The notes below the pieces were generated by a model. The model was given only the letters and a program-made list of their open reading frames with translations, did not search any database and was not told the DNA's origin. Of a DNA stretch of 64,000 bases, positions 44,184-60,155 are shown one piece after another. Every line of letters begins with the position of its first letter. The stretch's first letter is position 1. Source of the stretch: Caprella mutica (lineage: Eukaryota > Arthropoda > Malacostraca > Amphipoda > Caprellidae); contig CANNZV010002323.1 of assembly GCA_947561585.1 (NCBI GenBank), positions 39,778 to 103,777 on the forward strand. The letters run 5' to 3'. A program made the position numbers and the translations under genes.

Positions 44184-47100
44184 CCATTGTGTCCTTAATG
44201 TGTGACATTGTGTCCTTAATGTGTGACATTGTGTCCACTATATGTTTGACATTGTGTCCACTATATGTTTGACATTGTGTTCACTATATGTTTGACATTG
44301 TGTCCACTATATGTTTGACATTGTGTCTACTATATGTTTGACATTGTGTTCACTATATGTTTGACATTGTGTCCACTATATGTTTGACATTGTGTCCACT
44401 ATATGTTTGACATTGTGTGCACTATATGTTTGACATTGTGTCTACTATATGTTTGACATTGTATTCACTATATGTTTGACATCGTGTCCACTATATGTTT
44501 GACATTGTGTCCACTATATGTTTGACATTGTGTTCACTATATGTTTGACATTGTGTCCACTATATGTTTGACATTGTGTCTACTATATGTTTGACATTGT
44601 GTTCACTATATGTTTGACATTGTGTCCACTATATGTTTGACATTGTGTCCACTATATGTTTGACATTGTGTCCACTATATGTTTGACATTGTGTCCACTA
44701 TATGTTTGACATTGTGTGCACTATATGTTTGACATTGTGTCTACTATATGTTTGACATTGTGTTCACTATATGTTTGACATTGTGTCCACTATATGTTTG
44801 ACATTGTGTCAACTATATGTTTGACATTGTGTTAACTATATGTTTGACATTGTGTCCACTATATGTTTGACATTGTGTCTACTATATGTTTGACATTGTG
44901 TTCACTATATGTTTGACATTGTGTCCACTATATGTTTGACATTGTGTCCACTATATGTTTGACATTGTGTTCACTATATATTTGACATTGTGTCCACTAT
45001 ATGTTTGACATTGTGTTCACTATATGTTTGACATTGTGTTCACTATATGTTTGACATTGTGTCCACTATATGTTTGACATTGTGTTCACTATATGTTTGA
45101 CATTGTGTCTACTATATGTTTGACATTGTGTTCACTATATGTTTGACATTGTGTCCACTATATGTTTGACATTGTGTTCACTATATGTTTGACATTTTGT
45201 CCTTAATGTATGACATTGTGTCCACTATATGTTTGACATTGTGTTCACTATATGTTTGACATTGTGTCCTTAATGTATGACATTGTGTTCACTATATGTT
45301 TGACATTGTGTTCACTATATGTTTGACATTGTGTCCTTAATGTATGACATTGTGTTCACTATATGTTTGACATTGTGTCCTTAATGTATGACATTGTGTT
45401 TACTATATGTTTGACATTGTGTCCACTATATGTTTGACATTGTGTCCACTATATGTTTGACATTGTGTCCACTATATGTTTGACATTGTGTCCACTATAT
45501 GTTTGACATTGTGTTCACTATATGTTTGACATTGTGTCCACTATATGTTTGACATTGTGTTCACTATATGTTTGACAATGTGTTCACTATATGTTTGACA
45601 TTGTGTCCACTATATGTTTGACATTGTGTTCACTATATGTTTGACATTGTGTCTACTATATGTTTGACATTGTGTTCACTATATGTTTGACATTGTGTCC
45701 ACTATATGTTTGACATTGTGTTCACTATATGTTTGACATTGTGTCCTTAATGTATGACATTGTGTCCACTATATGTTTGACATTGTGTTCACTATATGTT
45801 TGACATTGTGTCCTTAATGTATGACATTGTGTTCGCTATATGTTTGACATTGTGTTCACTATATGTTTGACATTGTGTCCTTAATGTATGACATTGTGTT
45901 CACTATATGTTTGACATTGTGTCCTTAATGTATAAGATTGTGTTTACTATATGTTTGACATTGTGTCCACTATATGTTTGACTTTGTGTCCACTATATGT
46001 TTGACATTGTGTCCACTATATGTTTGACATTGTGTTCACTATATGTTTGACATTGTGTTCACTATATGTTTGACATTGTGTTCACTATATGTTTGACATT
46101 GTGTCCTTAATGAATGACATTGTGTTCACTATATGTTTGACATTGTGTCCACTATATGTTTGACATTGTGTCCACTATATGTTTGACATTGTGTCCACTA
46201 TATGTTTGACATTGTGTCCACTATATGTTTGACATTGTGTCCACTATATGTTTGACATTGTGTCCTTAATGTATGACATTGTGTTCACTATAAGTTTGAC
46301 ATTGTGTTCACTATATGTTTGACATTGTGTTCACTATATGTTTGACATTGTGTTCACTATATGTTTGACATTGTGTTCACTATATGTTTGACATTGTGTC
46401 CTTAATGTATGACATTGTGTTCACTATATGTTTGACATTGTGTCCTTAATGTTTGACATTGTGTTCACTATATGTTTGACATTGTGTTCACTATATGTTT
46501 GACATTGTGTTCACTATATGTTTGACATTGTGTTCACTATATGTTTGACATTGTGTTCACTATATGTTTGACATTGTGTTCACTATATGTTTGACATTGT
46601 GTCCACTATATGTTTGACATTGTGTTCACTATATGTTTGACATTGTGTCCACTATATGTTTGACATTGTGTTCACTATATGTTTGACATTGTGTCCTTAA
46701 TGTATGACATTGTGTCAACTATATGTTTGACATTGTGTCAACTATATGTTTGACATTTTGTTCACTATATGTTTGACATTGTGTCCTTAATGTATGACAT
46801 TGTGTTCACTATATTTTTGACATTGTGTTCACTATATGTTTGACATTGTGTCCACTATATGTTTGACATTGTGTTCACTATATGTTTGACATTGTGTTCA
46901 CTATATGTTTGACATTGTGTCCTTAATGTATGACATTGTGTCAACTATATGTTTGACATTGTGTCAACTATATGTTTGACATTTTGTCCACTATATGTTT
47001 GACATTGTGTCCACTATATGTTTGACATTGTGCTCACTATATGTTTGACATTGTGTCCACTATATGTTTGGCATTGTGTTCACTATATGTTTGACATTGT

Positions 47101-50100
47101 GTTCACTATATGTTTGACATTGTGTCCACTATATGTTTGACATTGTGTCCACTATATGTTTGACATTGTGTCCACTATATGTTTGACATTGTGTCCACTA
47201 TATGTTTGACATTGTGTCCACTATATGTTTGACATTGTGTCCACTATATGTTTAAAATTGTGTCCACTATATGTTTGACATTGTGTCCACTATATGTTTG
47301 ACATTGTGTCCACTATATGTTTGACATTGTGTCCACTATATGTTTGACATTGTGTCCACTATATGTTTGACATTGTGTTCACTATATGTTTGACATTGTG
47401 TCCTTAATGTATGACATTGTGTTCACTATATGTTTGACATTGTGTTCACTATATGTTTGACATTGTGTTCACTATATGTTTGACATTGTGTTCACTATAT
47501 GTTTGACATTGTGTCCTTAATGTATGACATTGCGTTCACTATATGTATGACATTGTGTTCACTATATGTTTACATTGTGTCCTTAATGTATGACATTGTG
47601 TTCACTATATGTTTGACATTGTGTTCACTATATGTTTGACATTGTGTCCTTAATGTATGACATTGTGTTCACTATATGTTTGACATTGTGTCCTTAATGT
47701 TTGACATTGTGTTCACTATATGTTTGACATTGTGTCCACTATATGTTTGACATTGTGTCCACTATATGTTTGACATTGTGTTCACTATATATTTGACATT
47801 GTGTCCACTATATGTTTGACATTGTGTTCACTATATGTTTGACATTGTGTTCACTATATGTTTGACATTGTGTCCACTATATGTTTGACATTGTGTTCAC
47901 TATATGTTTGACATTGTGTCTACTATATGTTTGACATTGTGTTCACTATATGTTTGACATTGTGTCCACTATATGTTTGACATTGTGTTCACTATATGTT
48001 TGACATTTTGTCCTTAATGTATGACATTGTGTCCACTATATGTTTGACATTGTGTTCACTATATGTTTGACATTGTGTCCCTAATGTATGACATTGTGTT
48101 CACTATATGTTTGACATTGTGTTCACTATATGTTTGACATTGTGTCCTTAATGTATGACATTGTGTTCACTATATGTTTGACATTGTGTCCTTAATGTAT
48201 GACATTGTGTTTACTATATGTTTGACATTGTGTCCACTATATGTTTGACATTGTGTCCACTATATGTTTGACATTGTGTCCACTATATGTTTGACATTGT
48301 GTCCACTATATGTTTGACATTGTGTTCACTATATGTTTGACATTGTGTCCACTATATGTTTGACATTGTGTTCACTATATGTTTGACAATGTGTTCACTA
48401 TATGTTTGACATTGTGTCCACTATATGTTTGACATTGTGTTCACTATATGTTTGACATTGTGTCTACTATATGTTTGACATTGTGTTCACTATATGTTTG
48501 ACATTGTGTCCACTATATGTTTGACATTGTGTTCACTATATGTTTGACATTGTGTCCTTAATGTATGACATTGTGTCCACTATATGTTTGACATTGTGTT
48601 CACTATATGTTTGACATTGTGTCCTTAATGTATGACATTGTGTTCGCTATATGTTTGACATTGTGTTCACTATATGTTTGACATTGTGTCCTTAATGTAT
48701 GACATTGTGTTCACTATATGTTTGACATTGTGTCCTTAATGTATAAGATTGTGTTTACTATATGTTTGACATTGTGTCCACTATATGTTTGACTTTGTGT
48801 CCACTATATGTTTGACATTGTGTCCACTATATGTTTGACATTGTGTTCACTATATGTTTGACATTGTGTTCACTATATGTTTGACATTGTGTTCACTATA
48901 TGTTTGACATTGTGTCCTTAATGAATGACATTGTGTTCACTATATGTTTGACATTGTGTCCACTATATGTTTGACATTGTGTCCACTATATGTTTGACAT
49001 TGTGTCCACTATATGTTTGACATTGTGTCCACTATATGTTTGACATTGTGTCCACTATATGTTTGACATTGTGTCCTTAATGTATGACATTGTGTTCACT
49101 ATATGTTTGACATTGTGTTCACTATATGTTTGACATTGTGTTCACTATATGTTTGACATTGTGTTCACTATATGTTTACATTGTGTCCTTAATGTATGAC
49201 ATTGTGTTCACTATATGTTTGACATTGTGTTCACTATATGTTTGACATTGTGTCCTTAATGTATGACATTGTGTTCACTATATGTTTGACATTGTGTCCT
49301 TAATGTTTGACATTGTGTTCACTATATGTTTGACATTGTGTTCACTATATGTTTGACATTGTGTTCACTATATGTTTGACATTGTGTTCACTATATGTTT
49401 GACATTGTGTTCACTATATGTTTGACATTGTGTTCACTATATGTTTGACATTGTGTCCACTATATGTTTGACATTGTGTTCACTATATGTTTGACATTGT
49501 GTCCACTATATGTTTGACATTGTGTTCACTATATGTTTGACATTGTGTCCTTAATGTATGACATTGTGTCAACTATATGTTTGACATTGTGTCAACTATA
49601 TGTTTGACATTTTGTTCACTATATGTTTGACATTGTGTCCTTAATGTATGACATTGTGTTCACTATATTTTTGACATTGTGTTCACTATATGTTTGACAT
49701 TGTGTCCACTATATGTTTGACATTGTGTTCACTATATGTTTGACATTGTGTTCACTATATGTTTGACATTGTGTCCTTAATGTATGACATTGTGTCAACT
49801 ATATGTTTGACATTGTGTCAACTATATGTTTGACATTTTGTCCACTATATGTTTGACATTGTGTCCACTATATGTTTGACATTGTGCTCACTATATGTTT
49901 GACATTGTGTCCACTATATGTTTGGCATTGTGTTCACTATATGTTTGACATTGTGTTCACTATATGTTTGACATTGTGTCCACTATATGTTTGACATTGT
50001 GTCCACTATATGTTTGACATTGTGTCCACTATATGTTTGACATTGTGTCCACTATATGTTTGACATTGTGTCCACTATATGTTTGACATTGTGTCCACTA

Positions 50101-53100
50101 TATGTTTAAAATTGTGTCCACTATATGTTTGACATTGTGTCCACTATATGTTTGACATTGTGTCCACTATATGTTTGACATTGTGTCCACTATATGTTTG
50201 ACATTGTGTCCACTATATGTTTGACATTGTGTTCACTATATGTTTGACATTGTGTCCTTAATGTATGACATTGTGTTCACTATATGTTTGACATTGTGTT
50301 CACTATATGTTTGACATTGTGTTCACTATATGTTTGACATTGTGTTCACTATATGTTTGACATTGTGTCCTTAATGTATGACATTGCGTTCACTATATGT
50401 ATGACATTGTGTTCACTATATGTATGACATTGTGTTCACTATATGTTTACATTGTGTCCTTAATGTATGACATTGTGTTCACTATATGTTTGACATTGTG
50501 TTCACTATATGTTTGACATTGTGTCCTTAATGTATGACATTGTGTTCACTATATGTTTGACATTGTGTCCTTAATGTTTGACATTGTGTTCACTATATGT
50601 TTGACATTGTGTTCACTATATGTTTGACATTGTGTTCACTATATGTTTGACATTGAGTCCTTAATGTATGACATTTTGTCCACTATATGTTTGACATTGT
50701 GTCCACTATATGTTTGACATTGTGTTCACTATATGTTTGACATTGTGTCCACTATATGTTTGACATTGTGTTCACTATATGTTTGACATTGTGTCCTTAA
50801 TGTATGACATTGTGTCAACTATATGTTTGACATTGTGTCAACTATATGTTTGACATTTTGTTCACTATATGTTTGACATTGTGTCCTTAATGGATGACAT
50901 TGTGTCTACTATATGTTTGACATTGTGTTCACTATATGTTTGACATTGTGTCCACTATATGTTTGACATTGTGTCCACTATATGTTTGACATTGTGTGCA
51001 CTATATGTTTGACATTGTGTCTACTATATGTTTGACATTGTATTCACTATATGTTTGACATCGTGTCCACTATATGTTTGACATTGTGTCCACTATATGT
51101 TTGACATTGTGTTCACTATATGTTTGACATTGTGTCCACTATATGTTTGACATTGTGTCTACTATATGTTTGACATTGTGTTCACTATATGTTTGACATT
51201 GTGTCCACTATATGTTTGACATTGTGTCCACTATATGTTTGACATTGTGTCCACTATATGTTTGACATTGTGTCCACTATATGTTTGACATTGTGTGCAC
51301 TATATGTTTGACATTGTGTCTACTATATGTTTGACATTGTGTTCACTATATGTTTGACATTGTGTCCACTATATGTTTGACATTGTGTCAACTATATGTT
51401 TGACATTGTGTTAACTATATGTTTGACATTGTGTCCACTATATGTTTGACATTGTGTCTACTATATGTTTGACATTGTGTTCACTATATGTTTGACATTG
51501 TGTCCACTATATGTTTGACATTGTGTCCACTATATGTTTGACATTGTGTTCACTATATATTTGACATTGTGTCCACTATATGTTTGACATTGTGTTCACT
51601 ATATGTTTGACATTGTGTTCACTATATGTTTGACATTGTGTCCACTATATGTTTGACATTGTGTTCACTATATGTTTGACATTGTGTCTACTATATGTTT
51701 GACATTGTGTTCACTATATGTTTGACATTGTGTCCACTATATGTTTGACATTGTGTTCACTATATGTTTGACATTTTGTCCTTAATGTATGACATTGTGT
51801 CCACTATATGTTTGACATTGTGTTCACTATATGTTTGACATTGTGTCCTTAATGTATGACATTGTGTTCACTATATGTTTGACATTGTGTTCACTATATG
51901 TTTGACATTGTGTCCTTAATGTATGACATTGTGTTCACTATATGTTTGACATTGTGTCCTTAATGTATGACATTGTGTTCACTATATGTTTGACATTGTG
52001 TTCACTATATGTTTGACATTGTGTTCACTATATGTTTGACATTGTGTTCACTATATGTTTGACATTGTGTCCTTAATGTATGACATTGCGTTCACTATAT
52101 GTATGACATTGTGTTCACTATATGTTTACATTGTGTCCTTAATGTATGACATTGTGTTCACTATATGTTTGACATTGTGTTCACTATATGTTTGACATTG
52201 TGTCCTTAATGTATGACATTGTGTTCACTATATGTTTGACATTGTGTCCTTAATGTTTGACATTGTGTTCACTATATGTTTGACATTGTGTCCACTATAT
52301 GTTTGACATTGTGTCCACTATATGTTTGACATTGTGTTCACTATATATTTGACATTGTGTCCACTATATGTTTGACATTGTGTTCACTATATGTTTGACA
52401 TTGTGTTCACTATATGTTTGACATTGTGTCCACTATATGTTTGACATTGTGTTCACTATATGTTTGACATTGTGTCTACTATATGTTTGACATTGTGTTC
52501 ACTATATGTTTGACATTGTGTCCACTATATGTTTGACATTGTGTTCACTATATGTTTGACATTTTGTCCTTAATGTATGACATTGTGTCCACTATATGTT
52601 TGACATTGTGTTCACTATATGTTTGACATTGTGTCCCTAATGTATGACATTGTGTTCACTATATGTTTGACATTGTGTTCACTATATGTTTGACATTGTG
52701 TCCTTAATGTATGACATTGTGTTCACTATATGTTTGACATTGTGTCCTTAATGTATGACATTGTGTTTACTATATGTTTGACATTGTGTCCACTATATGT
52801 TTGACATTGTGTCCACTATATGTTTGACATTGTGTCCACTATATGTTTGACATTGTGTCCACTATATGTTTGACATTGTGTTCACTATATGTTTGACATT
52901 GTGTCCACTATATGTTTGACATTGTGTTCACTATATGTTTGACAATGTGTTCACTATATGTTTGACATTGTGTCCACTATATGTTTGACATTGTGTTCAC
53001 TATATGTTTGACATTGTGTCTACTATATGTTTGACATTGTGTTCACTATATGTTTGACATTGTGTCCACTATATGTTTGACATTGTGTTCACTATATGTT

Positions 53101-56100
53101 TGACATTGTGTCCTTAATGTATGACATTGTGTCCACTATATGTTTGACATTGTGTTCACTATATGTTTGACATTGTGTCCTTAATGTATGACATTGTGTT
53201 CGCTATATGTTTGACATTGTGTTCACTATATGTTTGACATTGTGTCCTTAATGTATGACATTGTGTTCACTATATGTTTGACATTGTGTCCTTAATGTAT
53301 AAGATTGTGTTTACTATATGTTTGACATTGTGTCCACTATATGTTTGACTTTGTGTCCACTATATGTTTGACATTGTGTCCACTATATGTTTGACATTGT
53401 GTTCACTATATGTTTGACATTGTGTTCACTATATGTTTGACATTGTGTTCACTATATGTTTGACATTGTGTCCTTAATGAATGACATTGTGTTCACTATA
53501 TGTTTGACATTGTGTCCACTATATGTTTGACATTGTGTCCACTATATGTTTGACATTGTGTCCACTATATGTTTGACATTGTGTCCACTATATGTTTGAC
53601 ATTGTGTCCACTATATGTTTGACATTGTGTCCTTAATGTATGACATTGTGTTCACTATATGTTTGACATTGTGTTCACTATATGTTTGACATTGTGTTCA
53701 CTATATGTTTGACATTGTGTTCACTATATGTTTACATTGTGTCCTTAATGTATGACATTGTGTTCACTATATGTTTGACATTGTGTTCACTATATGTTTG
53801 ACATTGTGTCCTTAATGTATGACATTGTGTTCACTATATGTTTGACATTGTGTCCTTAATGTTTGACATTGTGTTCACTATATGTTTGACATTGTGTTCA
53901 CTATATGTTTGACATTGTGTTCACTATATGTTTGACATTGTGTTCACTATATGTTTGACATTGTGTTCACTATATGTTTGACATTGTGTTCACTATATGT
54001 TTGACATTGTGTCCACTATATGTTTGACATTGTGTTCACTATATGTTTGACATTGTGTCCACTATATGTTTGACATTGTGTTCACTATATGTTTGACATT
54101 GTGTCCTTAATGTATGACATTGTGTCAACTATATGTTTGACATTGTGTCAACTATATGTTTGACATTTTGTTCACTATATGTTTGACATTGTGTCCTTAA
54201 TGTATGACATTGTGTTCACTATATTTTTGACATTGTGTTCACTATATGTTTGACATTGTGTCCACTATATGTTTGACATTGTGTTCACTATATGTTTGAC
54301 ATTGTGTTCACTATATGTTTGACATTGTGTCCTTAATGTATGACATTGTGTCAACTATATGTTTGACATTGTGTCAACTATATGTTTGACATTTTGTCCA
54401 CTATATGTTTGACATTGTGTCCACTATATGTTTGACATTGTGCTCACTATATGTTTGACATTGTGTCCACTATATGTTTGGCATTGTGTTCACTATATGT
54501 TTGACATTGTGTTCACTATATGTTTGACATTGTGTCCACTATATGTTTGACATTGTGTCCACTATATGTTTGACATTGTGTCCACTATATGTTTGACATT
54601 GTGTCCACTATATGTTTGACATTGTGTCCACTATATGTTTGACATTGTGTCCACTATATGTTTAAAATTGTGTCCACTATATGTTTGACATTGTGTCCAC
54701 TATATGTTTGACATTGTGTCCACTATATGTTTGACATTGTGTCCACTATATGTTTGACATTGTGTCCACTATATGTTTGACATTGTGTTCACTATATGTT
54801 TGACATTGTGTCCTTTATGTATGACATTGTGTTCACTATATGTTTGACATTGTGTTCACTATATGTTTGACATTGTGTTCACTATATGTTTGACATTGTG
54901 TTCACTATATGTTTGACATTGTGTCCTTAATGTATGACATTGCGTTCACTATATGTATGACATTGTGTTCACTATATGTTTACATTGTGTCCTTAATGTA
55001 TGACATTGTGTTCACTATATGTTTGACATTGTGTTCACTATATGTTTGACATTGTGTCCTTAATGTATGACATTGTGTTCACTATATGTTTGACATTGTG
55101 TCCTTAATGTTTGACATTGTGTTCACTATATGTTTGACATTGTGTTCACTATATGTTTGACATTGTGTTCACTATATGTTTGACATTGTGTTCACTATAT
55201 GTTTGACATTGTGTCCTTAATGTATGACATTTTGTCCACTATATGTTTGACATTGTGTCCACTATATGTTTGACATTGTGTTCACTATATGTTTGACATT
55301 GTGTCCACTATATGTTTGACATTGTGTTCACTATATGTTTGACATTGTGTCCTTAATGTATGACATTGTGTCAACTATATGTTTGACATTGTGTCAACTA
55401 TATGTTTGACATTTTGTTCACTATATGTTTGACATTGTGTCCTTAATGGATGACATTGTGTCTACTATATGTTTGACATTGTGTTCACTATATGTTTGAC
55501 ATTGTGTCCACTATATGTTTGACATTGTGTCCACTATATGTTTGACATTGTGTGCACTATATGTTTGACATTGTGTCTACTATATGTTTGACATTGTATT
55601 CACTATATGTTTGACATCGTGTCCACTATATGTTTGACATTGTGTCCACTATATGTTTGACATTGTGTTCACTATATGTTTGACATTGTGTCCACTATAT
55701 GTTTGACATTGTGTCTACTATATGTTTGACATTGTGTTCACTATATGTTTGACATTGTGTCCACTATATGTTTGACATTGTGTCCACTATATGTTTGACA
55801 TTGTGTCCACTATATGTTTGACATTGTGTCCACTATATGTTTGACATTGTGTGCACTATATGTTTGACATTGTGTCTACTATATGTTTGACATTGTGTTC
55901 ACTATATGTTTGACATTGTGTCCACTATATGTTTGACATTGTGTCAACTATATGTTTGACATTGTGTTAACTATATGTTTGACATTGTGTCCACTATATG
56001 TTTGACATTGTGTCTACTATATGTTTGACATTGTGTTCACTATATGTTTGACATTGTGTCCACTATATGTTTGACATTGTGTCCACTATATGTTTGACAT

Positions 56101-59100
56101 TGTGTTCACTATATATTTGACATTGTGTCCACTATATGTTTGACATTGTGTTCACTATATGTTTGACATTGTGTTCACTATATGTTTGACATTGTGTCCA
56201 CTATATGTTTGACATTGTGTTCACTATATGTTTGACATTGTGTCTACTATATGTTTGACATTGTGTTCACTATATGTTTGACATTGTGTCCACTATATGT
56301 TTGACATTGTGTTCACTATATGTTTGACATTTTGTCCTTAATGTATGACATTGTGTCCACTATATGTTTGACATTGTGTTCACTATATGTTTGACATTGT
56401 GTCCTTAATGTATGACATTGTGTTCACTATATGTTTGACATTGTGTTCACTATATGTTTGACATTGTGTCCTTAATGTATGACATTGTGTTCACTATATG
56501 TTTGACATTGTGTCCTTAATGTATGACATTGTGTTTACTATATGTTTGACATTGTGTCCACTATATGTTTGACATTGTGTCCACTATATGTTTGACATTG
56601 TGTCCACTATATGTTTGACATTGTGTCCACTATATGTTTGACATTGTGTTCACTATATGTTTGACATTGTGTCCACTATATGTTTGACATTGTGTTCACT
56701 ATATGTTTGACAATGTGTTCACTATATGTTTGACATTGTGTCCACTATATGTTTGACATTGTGTTCACTATATGTTTGACATTGTGTCTACTATATGTTT
56801 GACATTGTGTTCACTATATGTTTGACATTGTGTCCACTATATGTTTGACATTGTGTTCACTATATGTTTGACATTGTGTCCTTAATGTATGACATTGTGT
56901 CCACTATATGTTTGACATTGTGTTCACTATATGTTTGACATTGTGTCCTTAATGTATGACATTGTGTTCGCTATATGTTTGACATTGTGTTCACTATATG
57001 TTTGACATTGTGTCCTTAATGTATGACATTGTGTTCACTATATGTTTGACATTGTGTCCTTAATGTATAAGATTGTGTTTACTATATGTTTGACATTGTG
57101 TCCACTATATGTTTGACTTTGTGTCCACTATATGTTTGACATTGTGTCCACTATATGTTTGACATTGTGTTCACTATATGTTTGACATTGTGTTCACTAT
57201 ATGTTTGACATTGTGTTCACTATATGTTTGACATTGTGTCCTTAATGAATGACATTGTGTTCACTATATGTTTGACATTGTGTCCACTATATGTTTGACA
57301 TTGTGTCCACTATATGTTTGACATTGTGTCCACTATATGTTTGACATTGTGTCCACTATATGTTTGACATTGTGTCCACTATATGTTTGACATTGTGTCC
57401 TTAATGTATGACATTGTGTTCACTATATGTTTGACATTGTGTTCACTATATGTTTGACATTGTGTTCACTATATGTTTGACATTGTGTTCACTATATGTT
57501 TACATTGTGTTCTTAATGTATGACATTGTGTTCACTATATGTTTGACATTGTGTTCACTATATGTTTGACATTGTGTCCTTAATGTATGACATTGTGTTC
57601 ACTATATGTTTGACATTGTGTCCTTAATGTTTGACATTGTGTTCACTATATGTTTGACATTGTGTTCACTATATGTTTGACATTGTGTCCACTATATGTT
57701 TGACATTGTGTTCACTATATGTTTGACATTGTGTCCTTAATGTATGACATTGTGTCAACTATATGTTTGACATTGTGTCAACTATATGTTTGACATTTTG
57801 TTCACTATATGTTTGACATTGTGTCCTTAATGTATGACATTGTGTTCACTATATTTTTGACATTGTGTTCACTATATGTTTGACATTGTGTCCACTATAT
57901 GTTTGACATTGTGTTCACTATATGTTTGACATTGTGTTCACTATATGTTTGACATTGTGTCCTTAATGTATGACATTGTGTCAACTATATGTTTGACATT
58001 GTGTCAACTATATGTTTGACATTTTGTCCACTATATGTTTGACATTGTGTCCACTATATGTTTGACATTGTGCTCACTATATGTTTGACATTGTGTCCAC
58101 TATATGTTTGGCATTGTGTTCACTATATGTTTGACATTGTGTTCACTATATGTTTGACATTGTGTCCACTATATGTTTGACATTGTGTCCACTATATGTT
58201 TGACATTGTGTCCACTATATGTTTGACATTGTGTCCACTATATGTTTGACATTGTGTCCACTATATGTTTGACATTGTGTCCACTATATGTTTAAAATTG
58301 TGTCCACTATATGTTTGACATTGTGTCCACTATATGTTTGACATTGTGTCCACTATATGTTTGACATTGTGTCCACTATATGTTTGACATTGTGTCCACT
58401 ATATGTTTGACATTGTGTTCACTATATGTTTGACATTGTGTCCTTAATGTATGACATTGTGTTCACTATATGTTTGACATTGTGTTCACTATATGTTTGA
58501 CATTGTGTTCACTATATGTTTGACATTGTGTTCACTATATGTTTGACATTGTGTCCTTAATGTATGACATTGCGTTCACTATATGTTTGACATTGTGTTC
58601 ACTATATGTTTACATTGTGTCCTTAATGTATGACATTGTGTTCACTATATGTTTGACATTGTGTTCACTATATGTTTGACATTGTGTCCTTAATGTATGA
58701 CATTGTGTTCACTATATGTTTGACATTGTGTCCTTAATGTTTGACATTGTGTTCACTATATGTTTGACATTGTGTTCACTATATGTTTGACATTGTGTTC
58801 ACTATATGTTTGACATTGTGTTCACTATATGTTTGACATTGTGTCCTTAATGTATGACATTTTGTCCACTATATGTTTGAAATTGTGTCCACTATATGTT
58901 TGACATTGTGTTCACTATATGTTTGACATTGTGTCCACTATATGTTTGACATTGTGTTCACTATATGTTTGACATTGTGTCCTTAATGTATGACATTGTG
59001 TCAACTATATGTTTGACATTGTGTCAACTATATGTTTGACATTTTGTTCACTATATGTTTGACATTGTGTCCTTAATGGATGACATTGTGTTCACTATAT

Positions 59101-60150
59101 TTTTGACATTGTGTTCACTATATGTTTGACATTGTGTCCACTATATGTTTGACATTGTGTTCACTATATGTTTGACATTGTGTTCACTATATGTTTGACA
59201 TCGTGTCCACTATATGTTTGACATTGTGTCCACTATATGTTTGACATTGTGTTCACTATATGTTTGACATTGTGTCCACTATATGTTTGACATTGTGTCT
59301 ACTATATGTTTGACATTGTGTTCACTATATGTTTGACATTGTGTCCACTATATGTTTGACATTGTGTCCACTATATGTTTGACATTGTGTCCACTATATG
59401 TTTGACATTGTGTCCACTATATGTTTGACATTGTGTGCACTATATGTTTGACATTGTGTCTACTATATGTTTGACATTGTGTTCACTATATGTTTGACAT
59501 TGTGTCCACTATATGTTTGACATTGTGTCCACTATATGTTTGACATTGTGTTAACTATATGTTTGACATTGTGTCCACTATATGTTTGACATTGTGTCTA
59601 CTATATGTTTGACATTGTGTTCACTATATGTTTGACATTGTGTCCACTATATATGTTTGACATTGTGTCCACTATATGTTTGACATTGTGTTCACTATAT
59701 ATTTGACATTGTGTCCACTATATGTTTGACATTGTGTTCACTATATGTTTGACATTGTGTTCACTATATGTTTGACATTGTGTCCACTATATGTTTGACA
59801 TTGTGTTCACTATATGTTTGACATTGTGTCTACTATATGTTTGACATTGTGTTCACTATATGTTTGACATTGTGTCCACTATATGTTTGACATTGTGTTC
59901 ACTATATGTTTGACATTGTGTCCTTAATGTATGACATTGTGTTCACTATATGTTTGACATTGTGTTCACTATATGTTTGACATTGTGTCCTTAATGTATG
60001 ACATTGTGTTCACTATATGTTTGACATTGTGTCCTTAATGTATGACATTGTGTTTACTATATGTTTGACATTGTGTCCACTATATGTTTGACATTGTGTC
60101 CACTATATGTTTGACATTGTGTTCACTATATGTTTAACATTGTGTCCACT
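44184..60150. repeat. About 16-kb satellite of 23-bp units (minor 21-bp form) with higher-order duplications
   Basis: Hundreds of units on GACATTGTGTCCACTATATG plus TTT. TCC alternates with TTC, TCT, TCA and TGC variants. A shorter form has TCCTTAATGTAT. Rare marker variants recur at fixed distances: CCCTAATG (48077, 52633), TGCGTTC (47532, 52088 and 50386, 54942), TTTAAAATTG (50105, 54661) and ATCGTG (51060, 55616) are all 4,556 bp apart. Other spacings are about 2.81-2.85 and 3.58-3.77 kb. No open frame and no insertion interrupts it. Confidence 0.95.
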
Positions 60151-60155
60151 ACCCT

